Below are positions 8,667 to 16,752 of a stretch of 64,000 bases of DNA, in pieces; position 1 is the first letter of the stretch, and each line of letters begins with the position of its first letter. Location of the stretch: positions 1,364,001 through 1,428,000 of the forward strand of contig NZ_CP026952.1 in the NCBI RefSeq assembly GCF_003065605.1, read 5' to 3'. Below the pieces are notes generated by a model, which had not been told where the DNA came from, did not search any database, and saw only the letters and a program-made list of their open reading frames with translations. Position numbers and translations under genes: made by a program. This DNA comes from Aeromicrobium chenweiae. GTDB lineage: Bacteria > Actinomycetota > Actinomycetes > Propionibacteriales > Nocardioidaceae.

Positions 8667-9851
8667 GTGACCAGTACGGACAGCACGACAGCCGAGCCGA
8701 CGACAGCCTCGTGGGCGGCCGTCTGCTCGCTCAGCCTCGGCATCCTCGCCATCGTCATGTCGGAGTTCCTGCCCGCGAGCCTGCTGCCTCGCATCGCGGA
8801 GGACCTGGACGTCTCTGAGGGTGCCGCGGGACAGAGCGTGACGGTCACCGCGATCGCCGGAGCCGTCTCGGCGCTGCTCATCGCCGTGGTGCTGCCGCGG
8901 GCGGACCGCCGCCGGGTCATGCTCGGCCTGACGGTGCTCGCGATCATGTCCGACCTGCTCGTGGCGCTCGCTCCCGACCTCGTCGTCCTGCTGGGTGCTC
9001 GCGTGCTCCTGGGCATCGCCCTCGGCGGGTTCTGGGCCATGGCAGCGGCCATGGCCGCGCAGCTCGTTCCCGCGGACCGGATCGGTCGCGCGCTGACGGT
9101 CATCAACGCGGGGGTGTCGGTGGCCGCGGTGGTGGCGGTGCCGCTCGGCGCGTGGCTGGGCGACGTCTGGGGATGGCGGGGGGTGTTCCTGCTGGGCGCC
9201 GGCATCGCGCTGCTGGCGCTGGTCGTCCAGGCCGCCACGCTGCCGAGCGTCGCGGCGCCGGTGACGGGCGGGCTGCGGGTGCTGGCGAGCACACTGCGCT
9301 CGCGCACCGTGGTGATCGGGCTGGTCGCGGTGCTGCTCATCTTCGGAGGGCACTTCGGTGGCTACACGTACATCCGTCCGGCCACCGAGAGCATGACGGA
9401 CATCGACGCCGGGGGCCTGGCCGCACTGCTGCTCGTGTTCGGCGTCGCGAGCGTCGTCGGCACGATGCTCAGCGGACCACTGGCCGACCGGGCCCTGCGG
9501 GTGACCGTGTTCCTCTTCCCGGCCGCCGCAGCACTCGGCATGCTCGTCATGGTCGGCACCAGCGGCTCGACCGTCGGCCTGTACGTCGCGGCCGTGCTGT
9601 GGGGCTTCGGCTTCGGGGGAGTGCCCACCGCGGTGCTGAGCTGGGGTGCGAGGACCGAGCCGGACCGGTTGGAGCAGATCGGCGGGCTCATCGTGACGGT
9701 CTGCAACATCGCGATCGCGGTGGGCGCGGTCGTGGGCGGGCTGCTCGTCGACCGTTCCGCCGACAGCTCGCCGTTGCTGGTCGGTGGCATCGCGGTGGCG
9801 AGCGGCGCCGTCGTCATCGCGAGCCTTCGCACGACTCGCCGCGTCAGCTGA
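8667..9851 (+). CDS. MFS transporter, DHA1/NepI-like exporter
   Basis: Major facilitator superfamily transporter of 394 residues with about 12 hydrophobic segments and the usual charged loop after helix 2 (LPRADRRRVM). The N-terminal pattern MSEFLPASLLPRIAEDLDVSEGAAGQ is typical of the drug:H+ antiporter 1 group that includes the purine-ribonucleoside exporter NepI and arabinose-efflux-like proteins; the substrate cannot be called. The GTG start at 8667 has AAGGA upstream. It lies 120 bp after the XRE regulator on the same strand and shares its motif. It overlaps the convergent molybdenum-carrier-like gene by 8 bp at its 3' end. Confidence 0.88.
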   Translation: MTSTDSTTAEPTTASWAAVCSLSLGILAIVMSEFLPASLLPRIAEDLDVSEGAAGQSVTVTAIAGAVSALLIAVVLPRADRRRVMLGLTVLAIMSDLLVALAPDLVVLLGARVLLGIALGGFWAMAAAMAAQLVPADRIGRALTVINAGVSVAAVVAVPLGAWLGDVWGWRGVFLLGAGIALLALVVQAATLPSVAAPVTGGLRVLASTLRSRTVVIGLVAVLLIFGGHFGGYTYIRPATESMTDIDAGGLAALLLVFGVASVVGTMLSGPLADRALRVTVFLFPAAAALGMLVMVGTSGSTVGLYVAAVLWGFGFGGVPTAVLSWGARTEPDRLEQIGGLIVTVCNIAIAVGAVVGGLLVDRSADSSPLLVGGIAVASGAVVIASLRTTRRVS

Positions 9852-10359
9852 GGTCGTCGTCGGCGAGCACGTCGTGGAGCAGGGCCCGCGTCAGCGCGTA
9901 GATGCCGGGCTGCTCGCTCTCGCGCGGACCGGCGACGTTCAGCGTCAGCCCGAACCCCAGGCACGCCAGCCACGAGGTCACCCGCCGGGCGTCCCCGGGC
10001 GTCACGAGGCAGGGACGTCCCAGGCGCTCGGCGACCTCCGCCGTCAGGTCGGTCCCGGGCGACGCCACCGGTTCGGCGCGGACGATGAGGGTCGCGTGGC
10101 TGTCGCGCACGTTCAGCCCGGTCCGCACGGCAGGCCGCGCCGACGGCGCCTCACGGAGGCCGGGATAGTCGCGCAGCAGCCCAGGTGGCTCGGGACGGTC
10201 CTCGGCCCATCCGCCGGCCGGGCACCATCCGCCGTGCTCCAGCCCTACTGCGATGGCAGCGTCGAGGCCGGCCCGGTCGGCGCCGCTCTGCCCGCCCGAG
10301 ACGATCCGCGCGAGACGCACGCGTGCATCGCCCGGTGCGGGGGATGGCTGATGAGTCAT
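9844..10359 (-). CDS. Putative molybdenum carrier family protein (SLOG fold)
   Basis: 171-residue protein matching the putative molybdenum carrier family, a Rossmann-like SLOG-related fold. The N-terminal RIVSGGQSGADRAGLDAA motif is diagnostic, followed by a CPAGGWAEDRP segment; the family pattern of Gly-rich loop plus Arg and Asp continues through the middle. Its function has not been firmly established; the fold suggests binding of a nucleotide or cofactor. ATG 10359 is preferred over the upstream start at 10419 because the conserved region follows soon after and AGGACG precedes it. It overlaps the MFS gene tail. Confidence 0.8.
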   Translation of the reverse strand: MTHQPSPAPGDARVRLARIVSGGQSGADRAGLDAAIAVGLEHGGWCPAGGWAEDRPEPPGLLRDYPGLREAPSARPAVRTGLNVRDSHATLIVRAEPVASPGTDLTAEVAERLGRPCLVTPGDARRVTSWLACLGFGLTLNVAGPRESEQPGIYALTRALLHDVLADDDLS

Positions 10360-10440
10360 GGTCGTCCTGACCTGTTCGGGTACGTCTGACGCAGGACTGC
10401 CCGTCTTGACGACCCGCAAACCGACCCGGTCAGCGCCCGG

Positions 10441-11379
10441 TCACCGGTGCCAGGTGAGCTCGTGCAGCCGTCCGAGGACCTCTTGGTGCAGGGCGAGACG
10501 GACGGCCTGCACCTCGCCGCGTCGCGCGGCGCCCTTGCGCATGGCGAGCGAGACGGTCACCCTGGCCGGCGGCACCGGGGCGGCCACCCGGCGCAGCTCG
10601 GGGGCCATCTCGACCATGAACTTGGGCAGGAGGGCGATCCCGCCGCCCCGCCGAGTCGCCTCGAGCAGCGCGAAGATGCTGCTCGCCGCGAAGCCGACCG
10701 TGGCGCCCGGGACATACGTGCTGACCTCGAGCTCGCTCGCCCGCGAGGGGGAGTCCCCGAGGTGGATGAGGCGGTGGTGCTGCAGCTCCTCGACCGATTC
10801 GGGGTCGCCGTGCTCGGCGAGATACCGCGAGCTGGCATGGAAGGCGGAGTCGTAGCTGCCCAGGCGCTCGGTGAGCACGCGCGAGCTCGTCGCCTCCCCG
10901 GCGATGATGGCGATGTCGAAGTTCGCCTGGCGCACGTCCGGCCGCCCGACGCCCGTGAGCAGCTCGACGTTGAGGCCGGGATGTCGTCGCCGGAGCCTGG
11001 TGACGGCGGGGGCGACGAACCGCGTCCCGAAGCCCTCCCCGGCCGTCACCCGGACGGTGCCGATGAGGTCGTCGGGAGCGACCGAGGCCATGGACCGTGC
11101 AGCGTCCTCGACAGCGCGCTGGATGACGCGGGCGTGCTCGGCGACGATGCGGCCCTCGACCGTCAGCACCCAGCCGTCGTCGCCGCGTCCGATGAGCCGC
11201 GTCCCGAGGGCGCCCTCCAAGGCCTGGAGCCGGCGGGAGACCGTGCTGTGGTCGACGCCGAGATGACGTGCCGCGGCGATGAGCCGGCCGGTGTCCGCCA
11301 CCGCGGCCAGGTAGCGCAGGTCGTCCGCCCGGATCCTGCGGACATCGACGGTGCGAGTCGGATGCTCAGCTCCCTGCAT
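10441..11379 (-). CDS. LysR-family transcriptional regulator
   Basis: 312-residue regulator with an N-terminal winged helix-turn-helix (about residues 18-75, containing DHSTVSRRLQALEGALGTRL) and a C-terminal periplasmic-binding-like effector domain. An acidic or amphipathic ligand is typical of the family; none can be deduced. It is divergent from the IclR gene, and the 153 bp between them contain two TTTCAT-type repeats. No catabolic operon lies next to it, so its targets are unclear. Confidence 0.9.
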   Translation of the reverse strand: MQGAEHPTRTVDVRRIRADDLRYLAAVADTGRLIAAARHLGVDHSTVSRRLQALEGALGTRLIGRGDDGWVLTVEGRIVAEHARVIQRAVEDAARSMASVAPDDLIGTVRVTAGEGFGTRFVAPAVTRLRRRHPGLNVELLTGVGRPDVRQANFDIAIIAGEATSSRVLTERLGSYDSAFHASSRYLAEHGDPESVEELQHHRLIHLGDSPSRASELEVSTYVPGATVGFAASSIFALLEATRRGGGIALLPKFMVEMAPELRRVAAPVPPARVTVSLAMRKGAARRGEVQAVRLALHQEVLGRLHELTWHR

Positions 11380-11429
11380 GTGTCACGCCGCCCTCCAGGT
11401 CGACGGGCCGATCGGCCACGTCTGCGCGG

Positions 11430-11465
11430 GTTTCATTAATGGAACTTAGGTTTCATATATGAGTA
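11430..11465. promoter_or_regulatory. Two IclR-type palindromic repeats
   Basis: Two related elements 20 bp apart: GTTTCATTAATGGAAC (11430-11445, palindromic with one mismatch) and GTTTCATATATGAGTA (11450-11465, with a perfect TCATATATGA core). They share GTTTCAT..ATG and sit 68-103 bp before the IclR GTG start, next to the AT-rich promoter. IclR-family operators are typically such palindromes, so autoregulation by the adjacent gene is likely (inference). Confidence 0.55.
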
Positions 11466-11532
11466 TGCTCTCGGGCTTACACTGACGTCAAGACCCACAC
11501 CGTCCCGCCGATCGGTAGAGAAGAGGACACAC

Positions 11533-12324
11533 GTGCCACGAGCAGCTGCGCCCGATCACGCCGAGGGCGGTCCGATCGAGGGGACCCGCGCCGTGCACGG
11601 GGCGTTCCAGATCCTCGACGCGATCGCGTCCGCCTCCGAGCCTCCCCGGATGACCGACATCGTGAGCGCGGTGGCGCTGCCCAAGTCCAACGTGTTCCGC
11701 CTGCTGCGCGCGCTGGAGGCGTCGAACGCGGTCCGCAGGGGAGAGCAGGATCGGCGCTACCGCCTGGGTGCCAAGTTCAACGACTACGCCCGCGTCGCCC
11801 ACACGCCGCTGCTGATCAGCCGGTTCCACGACCTCGCCGCCCCGGTCCTCCAGCCGCTCGACGAGACGGCTCAGCTCGGCGTCCTCACCGGCACCAACGT
11901 CACCTTCGTGGCGTACATCGAGTCGACCCAGCCCGTCCGCCTGGTGACCTATGCCGGCCGGACGTTGCCGGCGCACTCGAGCGCCACGGGCAAGGCCATC
12001 TTGGCCTTCGCCGGGTCGGAGGCGGTCCAGGCCGTGATCGACGGCGGGCTGCCGGCACTGACCCCGCGCACCATCACGAACCCCGACGTCCTCCTCGACG
12101 AGCTGGAGGACGTCCGGCGTCGCGGATACGCCACCGAGTCCGAGGAGTCCGCGGCCAACCTCTTCTGCCTCTCGGTGCCCGTCTGGGGGAGCGTGAGCGA
12201 GGTGATCGCCGCGGTCACGGTGTGCATCCCGCGGGCCGAGCTTCCGGCCGATCGGCTCGGCAAGGTCCGGGAGGCCGCCCTGGAGGCCGCGCGCCGGCTG
12301 ACGGTCGGGTCGCCACCGCGCTGA
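11533..12324 (+). CDS. IclR-family transcriptional regulator
   Basis: 263-residue regulator with an N-terminal winged helix-turn-helix (about residues 18-80, containing MTDIVSAVALPKSNVFRLL and the basic GEQDRRYRLG wing) and a C-terminal GAF-like effector domain including the family motif HSSATGKAILAF. IclR proteins usually control catabolism of small aromatic or organic acids. The GTG at 11533 has AGAGGA upstream. It stands opposite a LysR gene with no catabolic neighbour. A strong hairpin begins at its stop codon. Confidence 0.92.
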   Translation: MPRAAAPDHAEGGPIEGTRAVHGAFQILDAIASASEPPRMTDIVSAVALPKSNVFRLLRALEASNAVRRGEQDRRYRLGAKFNDYARVAHTPLLISRFHDLAAPVLQPLDETAQLGVLTGTNVTFVAYIESTQPVRLVTYAGRTLPAHSSATGKAILAFAGSEAVQAVIDGGLPALTPRTITNPDVLLDELEDVRRRGYATESEESAANLFCLSVPVWGSVSEVIAAVTVCIPRAELPADRLGKVREAALEAARRLTVGSPPR

Positions 12325-12355
12325 GCGGGTCTGGATGGTCCACATCCAGACCCGC
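12325..12355. terminator. Bidirectional intrinsic terminator
   Basis: A perfect 13-bp stem (GCGGGTCTGGATG at 12325-12337 with 12343-12355) encloses a 5-nt loop. It starts immediately after the IclR stop and lies between two convergent genes. A second 9-bp inverted repeat (CCGAAGAGG at 12361-12369 with 12397-12405) reaches into the last codons of the minus-strand gene, so both directions appear to be terminated. Confidence 0.75.
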
Positions 12356-12393
12356 AGTTCCCGAAGAGGAATTTCCGCGCCGCGATCGAATTG

Positions 12394-13050
12394 CTACCTC
12401 TTCGGGACGTTGCGGATGACGGCCTCGTTGATCGGCGTGCTGCCGGCGGTGAGCTCGAGGATCTGCCGGCTGATGCCAGGCTCGTGCACCAGTGCGGCGA
12501 GCGTGGCGGCGACGTCCGCGCGCGGCACCTCCTCGTGGATCTCCGCCGGACCGAGCGACACGGTTCCTCGGCCCGGCTCGTCCTGCAGGGCCGACGGCCG
12601 GAGGATGACCCAGTCGAGCTCGCTGCGGACCAACGCGATGTCCGCCGTCTTCTTCACGTGGATGTAGTGGTCGAAGTCCGGACCGAGGTTCCGCTCGCGC
12701 CACGCCTCGGGGAAGACGGACACGAGGACGAAGCGGGGAGGCGTCGGCATGAGCTGCGCTGCCTCGATGGCCTTGACGACGCCTTCGCCGTCGAGCGCGG
12801 ACGTGGCCTGCTGGCTTCCAGCGGCACCTGCGGTGAACACGACGCAGTCGGCCTGGCCGATCAACGGGACGAGCTCGGTCGAGGACAGGGCCGTGAGGTC
12901 ACCGACCTCACCGGTCATGCCCGCGGCAGCGAGCTCGTCCCGTTGTTCGGGGCGTCGCACGAGTCCAGCGACGGTGTCTCCCCGCTTGAGGAGGTCCTGG
13001 GCCACGAGGGACCCGACGCCCCCGGTGATGCCGATGATGAACACGTGCAT
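12394..13050 (-). CDS. NAD(P)-binding NmrA/SDR-a-type oxidoreductase
   Basis: 218-residue Rossmann protein of the atypical SDR (NAD(P)H-binding, PF13460-like) group. It has the GITGGVGSLVA nucleotide motif (about 7-17), a VRRPEQ segment binding the cofactor phosphate, and no classical YxxxK, as is usual for this group. The ATG at 13050 has a strong AGGAGA upstream; the open frame continues without a better start. It follows the alpha/beta hydrolase gene with a 31-bp gap on the same strand, so the two are probably an operon. Confidence 0.85.
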   Translation of the reverse strand: MHVFIIGITGGVGSLVAQDLLKRGDTVAGLVRRPEQRDELAAAGMTGEVGDLTALSSTELVPLIGQADCVVFTAGAAGSQQATSALDGEGVVKAIEAAQLMPTPPRFVLVSVFPEAWRERNLGPDFDHYIHVKKTADIALVRSELDWVILRPSALQDEPGRGTVSLGPAEIHEEVPRADVAATLAALVHEPGISRQILELTAGSTPINEAVIRNVPKR

Positions 13051-13081
13051 GAGTCTTCTCCTGGGTCGTGGGGGAGAGGGG

Positions 13082-13807
13082 TCAGGCCGCCTCGGTGGCG
13101 ACGTCCGCGACGGCCGCCTCGATGAGGTCGACGACGTCCGACGGGTGGGTCTGCATGACCAGGTGGGGGGAGTCGAGCTCGACGACCTTCCGGAACCCGG
13201 CGCGCTCGTAGCCTTCGCGCTGGACATCGGGGTTGACGGTCTTGTCGGACGTCGCGACGATGCCCCAGCTCGGCGTGGACCTCCACGCGGCGACCGACGC
13301 CTTCCCCGTGTACGCAGCGTCGGCGAACGAGCGCTGGGACACCGCGAGCACCTCCGCCGTCTGCGGATCCAGGCCGGCGGCGAAGACCGGGAGGAACGCC
13401 TCGGGGTCCACAGACAGGTCGACGCCGTCCTCGCGGCCGTCGACCGGGTTGGGCAGGGTGACGAGGTGGTCGCGCAGGTCGGTGGCGGGGTAGCGGGCGT
13501 CCATGTCCGACGGGCTCTCGTCGGCGTCCGGGGCATACGCCGCGACGTAGACCAGACCGACGACGTTCGGTGCGTCGCCGGCGACGGTGATCACCGCACC
13601 ACCGTACGAGTGACCCGCGAGCACGACGGGCCCGTCGATGGCCTCCACGACGCGCCGCACGCTGGCGGCGTCGCCCGAGAGCGTGCGCAGGTGGTTCGGC
13701 GGGACGACCACCTGGTGGCCGCGATCGAGGAGCGTCCGCGTGACGGGTGCCCAGCTCGCGGCGTCGGCGAATGCTCCGTGGACGAGGACGATGGTCGGAT
13801 TGCTCAT
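13082..13807 (-). CDS. Alpha/beta hydrolase
   Basis: 241-residue alpha/beta-hydrolase-fold protein. Visible are the oxyanion-hole motif LVHGAF (8-13), the nucleophile elbow GHSYGG (Ser67) and a late SPH segment near residue 218 that supplies the catalytic His. It resembles the small esterases often annotated as alpha/beta hydrolase or salicylate-esterase-like (MenH/HNL-like) proteins; the substrate is unknown. ATG 13807 is used, although the open frame extends further to 13951. It is followed by the NmrA-like reductase gene. A GGCACA-N5-TGTGCC inverted repeat lies about 95 bp upstream. Confidence 0.88.
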   Translation of the reverse strand: MSNPTIVLVHGAFADAASWAPVTRTLLDRGHQVVVPPNHLRTLSGDAASVRRVVEAIDGPVVLAGHSYGGAVITVAGDAPNVVGLVYVAAYAPDADESPSDMDARYPATDLRDHLVTLPNPVDGREDGVDLSVDPEAFLPVFAAGLDPQTAEVLAVSQRSFADAAYTGKASVAAWRSTPSWGIVATSDKTVNPDVQREGYERAGFRKVVELDSPHLVMQTHPSDVVDLIEAAVADVATEAA

Positions 13808-13900
13808 GGGTTCTCTCCGTATCCGGGGGGGGGCGTCACGAGTCGTCCCGCGACCCTGCAACCGTAGGATCGGCCCGACCTGTCCAGCAATAAGCAAAGT

Positions 13901-13917
13901 GGCACACCAGCTGTGCC
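13901..13917. promoter_or_regulatory. Inverted repeat GGCACA-N5-TGTGCC
   Basis: A perfect 6-bp inverted repeat with a 5-bp spacer upstream of the alpha/beta hydrolase gene, in a stretch of lower GC. Its size suits a dimeric repressor site; no cognate regulator can be assigned. The rest of 13808-14036 shows no gene I can support. Confidence 0.35.
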
Positions 13918-14096
13918 GATCTGCACAGGCCTGAACTGCGAACGAAATCACTCCACAAGGCCAGTCTCAAGACAGTTGGTGTCCTGCACGCCACCGTGCC
14001 CGTGCGTGCGTCAGTAGCCGGGATGCTGAACAAACGGTGCCGTGGCTTGGTACTTTGCGGTACGCCTCACTTACCGAGGATCTGCCTAAGGAAGCA

Positions 14097-14699
14097 ATGG
14101 AAATTGTGAGACGATTTGCGGTCGGTTCGATCATCATTGCTCTCGCTTCCGGAGTTTGGATCGTGCTCCGGAGGTCCGACGTATCGTTAGATTCTCAGCT
14201 CCTTTCGTGGGCGCTGCCTACGGCGTTGGCCGTTACGTGTGCTGCGATATCAGTGACGATCGGCTCACGTGTGCGCCGTCAGCTGACTCGTGAACGTCTC
14301 AGGTCCCTGACGTTCCTCAACTCATCAGTCACGGCCTTTCTAAGTGGTGTCGTGGGCATGATGCTTGTCCTCGCTGAGGGAACGGACAGTGGCATGGCCG
14401 TAGCACTCACGGTGCTGGCATTCCTGACATCGGTTATCTCGCTCTGGAGCCTGGCCATGCGTGGGACATACAAGGTAATAGCGAGCGCCTTGGTCCTTTT
14501 GGCATCCTTGTTGCTAGCAGTTGCCGTTCCCATCGTTCAGCTTCACGACATCGCAGGACAGTGGGCCGCCGACCTAGTGGTTGGCCCCATCCTTCTTAAC
14601 TGCGGTCTTTTCGGGGCCGCGTTTTTGATGGTTATCGCGTTTTGGGGGGGAAGCCGTCGAGATGTCTCAGTCTCAGCGGCCTCAAAAGACAGCGATTGA
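14097..14699 (+). CDS. Hypothetical six-helix membrane protein
   Basis: 200-residue integral membrane protein that I do not recognise. Six hydrophobic segments are visible (about residues 8-25, 35-56, 74-93, 99-119, 129-149 and 156-177), with a basic patch between helices 2 and 3 (RVRRQLTRERLR) and a polar C-terminus. ATG 14097 has AAGGA a few bases upstream; a GTG at 14037 would add 20 residues. Codon use is visibly more AT-rich than in its neighbours (TTA, AAT, ATA and CTT codons), hinting at horizontal acquisition. It stands alone between an intergenic stretch and a short hairpin after its stop. Confidence 0.7.
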   Translation: MEIVRRFAVGSIIIALASGVWIVLRRSDVSLDSQLLSWALPTALAVTCAAISVTIGSRVRRQLTRERLRSLTFLNSSVTAFLSGVVGMMLVLAEGTDSGMAVALTVLAFLTSVISLWSLAMRGTYKVIASALVLLASLLLAVAVPIVQLHDIAGQWAADLVVGPILLNCGLFGAAFLMVIAFWGGSRRDVSVSAASKDSD

Positions 14700-14972
14700 A
14701 CAGCCAGGAGGCCGGAAAGCCGATTCAAAGTGTGATCGGCCTCAACCGATCACGCTGAACGCAAGTGCATTCACCTCCTGACCAAGCAGGGAGGGTCGGG
14801 CTGGGTGCGCGTACGTCCAGCGTCAGCGCCGTGCGCCAACCCCCCGGCCCCTCACCCAGTGCGGAGGCCCCGTGCACTCAGCGGAATGTGCGTCATAGTC
14901 CCGCTATTGGACACGTCGCGAAGTCGCACGGCCACTGGGTCGTTGCTAGCTGCTGGGGGCGCGACGGTCCCG
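14700..14972. other. Intergenic region with hairpin
   Basis: The 273 bases between the membrane-protein gene and the NmrA-like gene contain a hairpin (GTGATCGG at 14732-14739 with 14746-14753, loop CCTCAA) that could terminate the membrane-protein transcript. I see no gene, tRNA or attachment-site repeat in the remainder. Confidence 0.45.
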
Positions 14973-15827
14973 TTAGCGGGCGGCCGGGGTGAGCAGATCG
15001 GTGACAGCCTTCGGTTCGCGTCCCAGAAGATCCGCCATGAGGGGGTCTACACCCGCGAAGAATCCTTCGTGAGCGGCTTGGTACATCCCGAGCAGGAAGC
15101 TGGCGATGAATTCTGGCTGCCCCGCCGCAACCTGCGCTGCGACCCATTCCTTCGGGTCCATCACGTCGACCTCGATGGTGCGTCCGGTCAGCTCGGACGC
15201 AATGGCCGCGAAGTCCGCAAAGGTGAGTGCCGCACTCGCGGTCAGCGTTGTCGGCCCGTCGTACTTGCCGTCAGAGGCCAGAATGATCGCCGCCGCCTCG
15301 GCCGAGTCCTCGCGCGCCGTCCAGGACACGGGGCCGTCGGCGGGAACCGCGACGACACCAGTCTCTCGCCACGGCCCTGCAAGCGAGTCAAGGCTGTGGG
15401 CGTAGAACCCGTTGCGTAGCGACGTCCACGCGACACCGCAGTCGGCCAGGAGCTGCTCAGTCATGGCGTGGTCGCGGGCCGGGCCGAACGGGGAGTCCAC
15501 GGCGGCACCCTGGTGGCTCGTGTAGAGAATTCGGCCGACTCCAGCCGTGACGGCTGCGCGGATCGCCGCAGCGTGCAGACTCACCGCGTCGGCTGTGGGG
15601 TCGCTCGACGACACCAGCAGGAGCTGGTCGGCTCCGGCGAATGCATCCGGCAGGGAATCCGGGGCGGCATAGTCGCCGTGACGGACGGCGATGCCCAGGT
15701 CTGCGAATCGCTGTGCTTTGGTCGTGTCGCGGACCGCGACGGTGATCTCGCTTGCGGGTACGTGGGCCAGCAGGTGGTCGACCGTCGCTCCGTTGAGAGC
15801 GCCGGTCGCGCCGGTGATGATGATCAT
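14973..15827 (-). CDS. NmrA-like NAD(P)H-binding reductase (quinone oxidoreductase 2-like)
   Basis: 284-residue atypical SDR of the NmrA/QorB type, with the cofactor motif IITGATGALNG near the N-terminus and a LLVSSSDPTADAV segment typical of the NAD(P)H:quinone oxidoreductase 2 (YtfG) subgroup. QorB-type enzymes reduce quinones and are often induced by electrophiles. ATG 15827 is chosen because the glycine motif starts immediately; a TTG at 15854 is possible. It is divergent from a TetR regulator, and the 80-bp gap holds three GTTATCG-like half-sites. The TetR protein therefore probably represses it. Confidence 0.88.
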   Translation of the reverse strand: MIIITGATGALNGATVDHLLAHVPASEITVAVRDTTKAQRFADLGIAVRHGDYAAPDSLPDAFAGADQLLLVSSSDPTADAVSLHAAAIRAAVTAGVGRILYTSHQGAAVDSPFGPARDHAMTEQLLADCGVAWTSLRNGFYAHSLDSLAGPWRETGVVAVPADGPVSWTAREDSAEAAAIILASDGKYDGPTTLTASAALTFADFAAIASELTGRTIEVDVMDPKEWVAAQVAAGQPEFIASFLLGMYQAAHEGFFAGVDPLMADLLGREPKAVTDLLTPAAR

Positions 15828-15838
15828 CGAGTTCTCGC

Positions 15839-15900
15839 TATCGTTGATACGCAATTGGTGTTATCGGCGATCGTAACACGATAACGCGATTCTGTTATCG
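15839..15900. promoter_or_regulatory. TetR operator region with GTTATCG inverted repeats
   Basis: GTTATCG occurs at 15860-15866, CGATAAC at 15879-15885 and GTTATCG at 15894-15900, making two overlapping inverted repeats with spacers of 12 and 8 bp; a related TATCGTTGATAC lies at 15839-15850. They fill the divergent promoter between the NmrA-like and TetR genes and reach to within 7 bp of the TetR start, a classic place for autorepression (inference). Confidence 0.65.
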
Positions 15901-15907
15901 TTGGAAC

Positions 15908-16621
15908 GTGCCCGACTCCGCCAGCCATCAGAACGACGTCCGATCGACGATTGTCGAGGTCGCATCTCGTCTGCTGCGCGAGCACGGATCGTCCGCAGTC
16001 ACCACCCGGCGCGTCGCCGAGGAGGCCGGGGTCCAGGCGCCGACGATCTATCGGCTGTTCGGAGACAAGGACGGCCTGCTGGAAGCCGTCGCCGAGTACG
16101 TCATGGCCACCTTCGTCTCGGCGAAGGCGCTGAGCGTGGAGGCGGCCGCCGCCGACGACATCGATGCGCTGGACGACCTGCGGGCAGGGTGGGACGCCCA
16201 GATCGACTTCGGTGTCACCAACCCGACCCTGTTCCTTTTCATGAATGATCCTGAGCGAGCGGCCAGCTCGCCGGCGACCCGCGCTGGGTATGACGTCCTG
16301 CGTGCACGAGTTCATCGTGTCGCCACGAGCGGACGCCTCCGCGTCAGCGAGAACCGTGCGGTCGACCTGATCCGCGCCGGTGGGGTCGGCACCATCACGA
16401 CGATCCTGGCCACACCGCCCGGAGATCGCGATCCGGCACTCGCCGCGAGCATGTTCGAAGCTGTCCTGCGACAGATCCTCACGGACGAGCCCGCCGCAAC
16501 GAGCAACGACTCGACAGCGACGGCTGTCGCCTTCCGGGCGATGGTGCCGGACCTCACCATCCTCACCGACGCCGAACGACAGCTCCTGACCGATTGGCTC
16601 GACCGGGTGATCGATCACTAG
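15908..16621 (+). CDS. TetR-family transcriptional regulator
   Basis: 237-residue repressor with an N-terminal helix-turn-helix (about residues 14-58; VTTRRVAEEAGVQAPTIYRLFGDKDGL is the recognition region, split as VTTRRVAEEAGVQ and APTIYRLFGDKDGL) and a variable ligand-binding C-terminal domain. The GTG at 15908 lies directly after the operator repeats. It is divergent from the QorB-like gene, which it most likely represses until an electrophile or quinone binds. Confidence 0.92.
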   Translation: MPDSASHQNDVRSTIVEVASRLLREHGSSAVTTRRVAEEAGVQAPTIYRLFGDKDGLLEAVAEYVMATFVSAKALSVEAAAADDIDALDDLRAGWDAQIDFGVTNPTLFLFMNDPERAASSPATRAGYDVLRARVHRVATSGRLRVSENRAVDLIRAGGVGTITTILATPPGDRDPALAASMFEAVLRQILTDEPAATSNDSTATAVAFRAMVPDLTILTDAERQLLTDWLDRVIDH

Positions 16622-16752
16622 TACGACCCGTCGGCGGCAGATGCGCGGGCCCCCGGGCAACGCCTGGGGTTGGCGGAAGTCAGCCGAACTGCAGAGTTGC
16701 CCCTCGGGGCGTCGCTTCGCGCTGTGCCGGGGCGTGTGGTGGTGGTCCGGGC

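Noticed and set aside
14700..14972. tRNA gene or attachment site
   Set aside because: No cloverleaf or flanking direct repeat could be found by eye, and no integrase is present.
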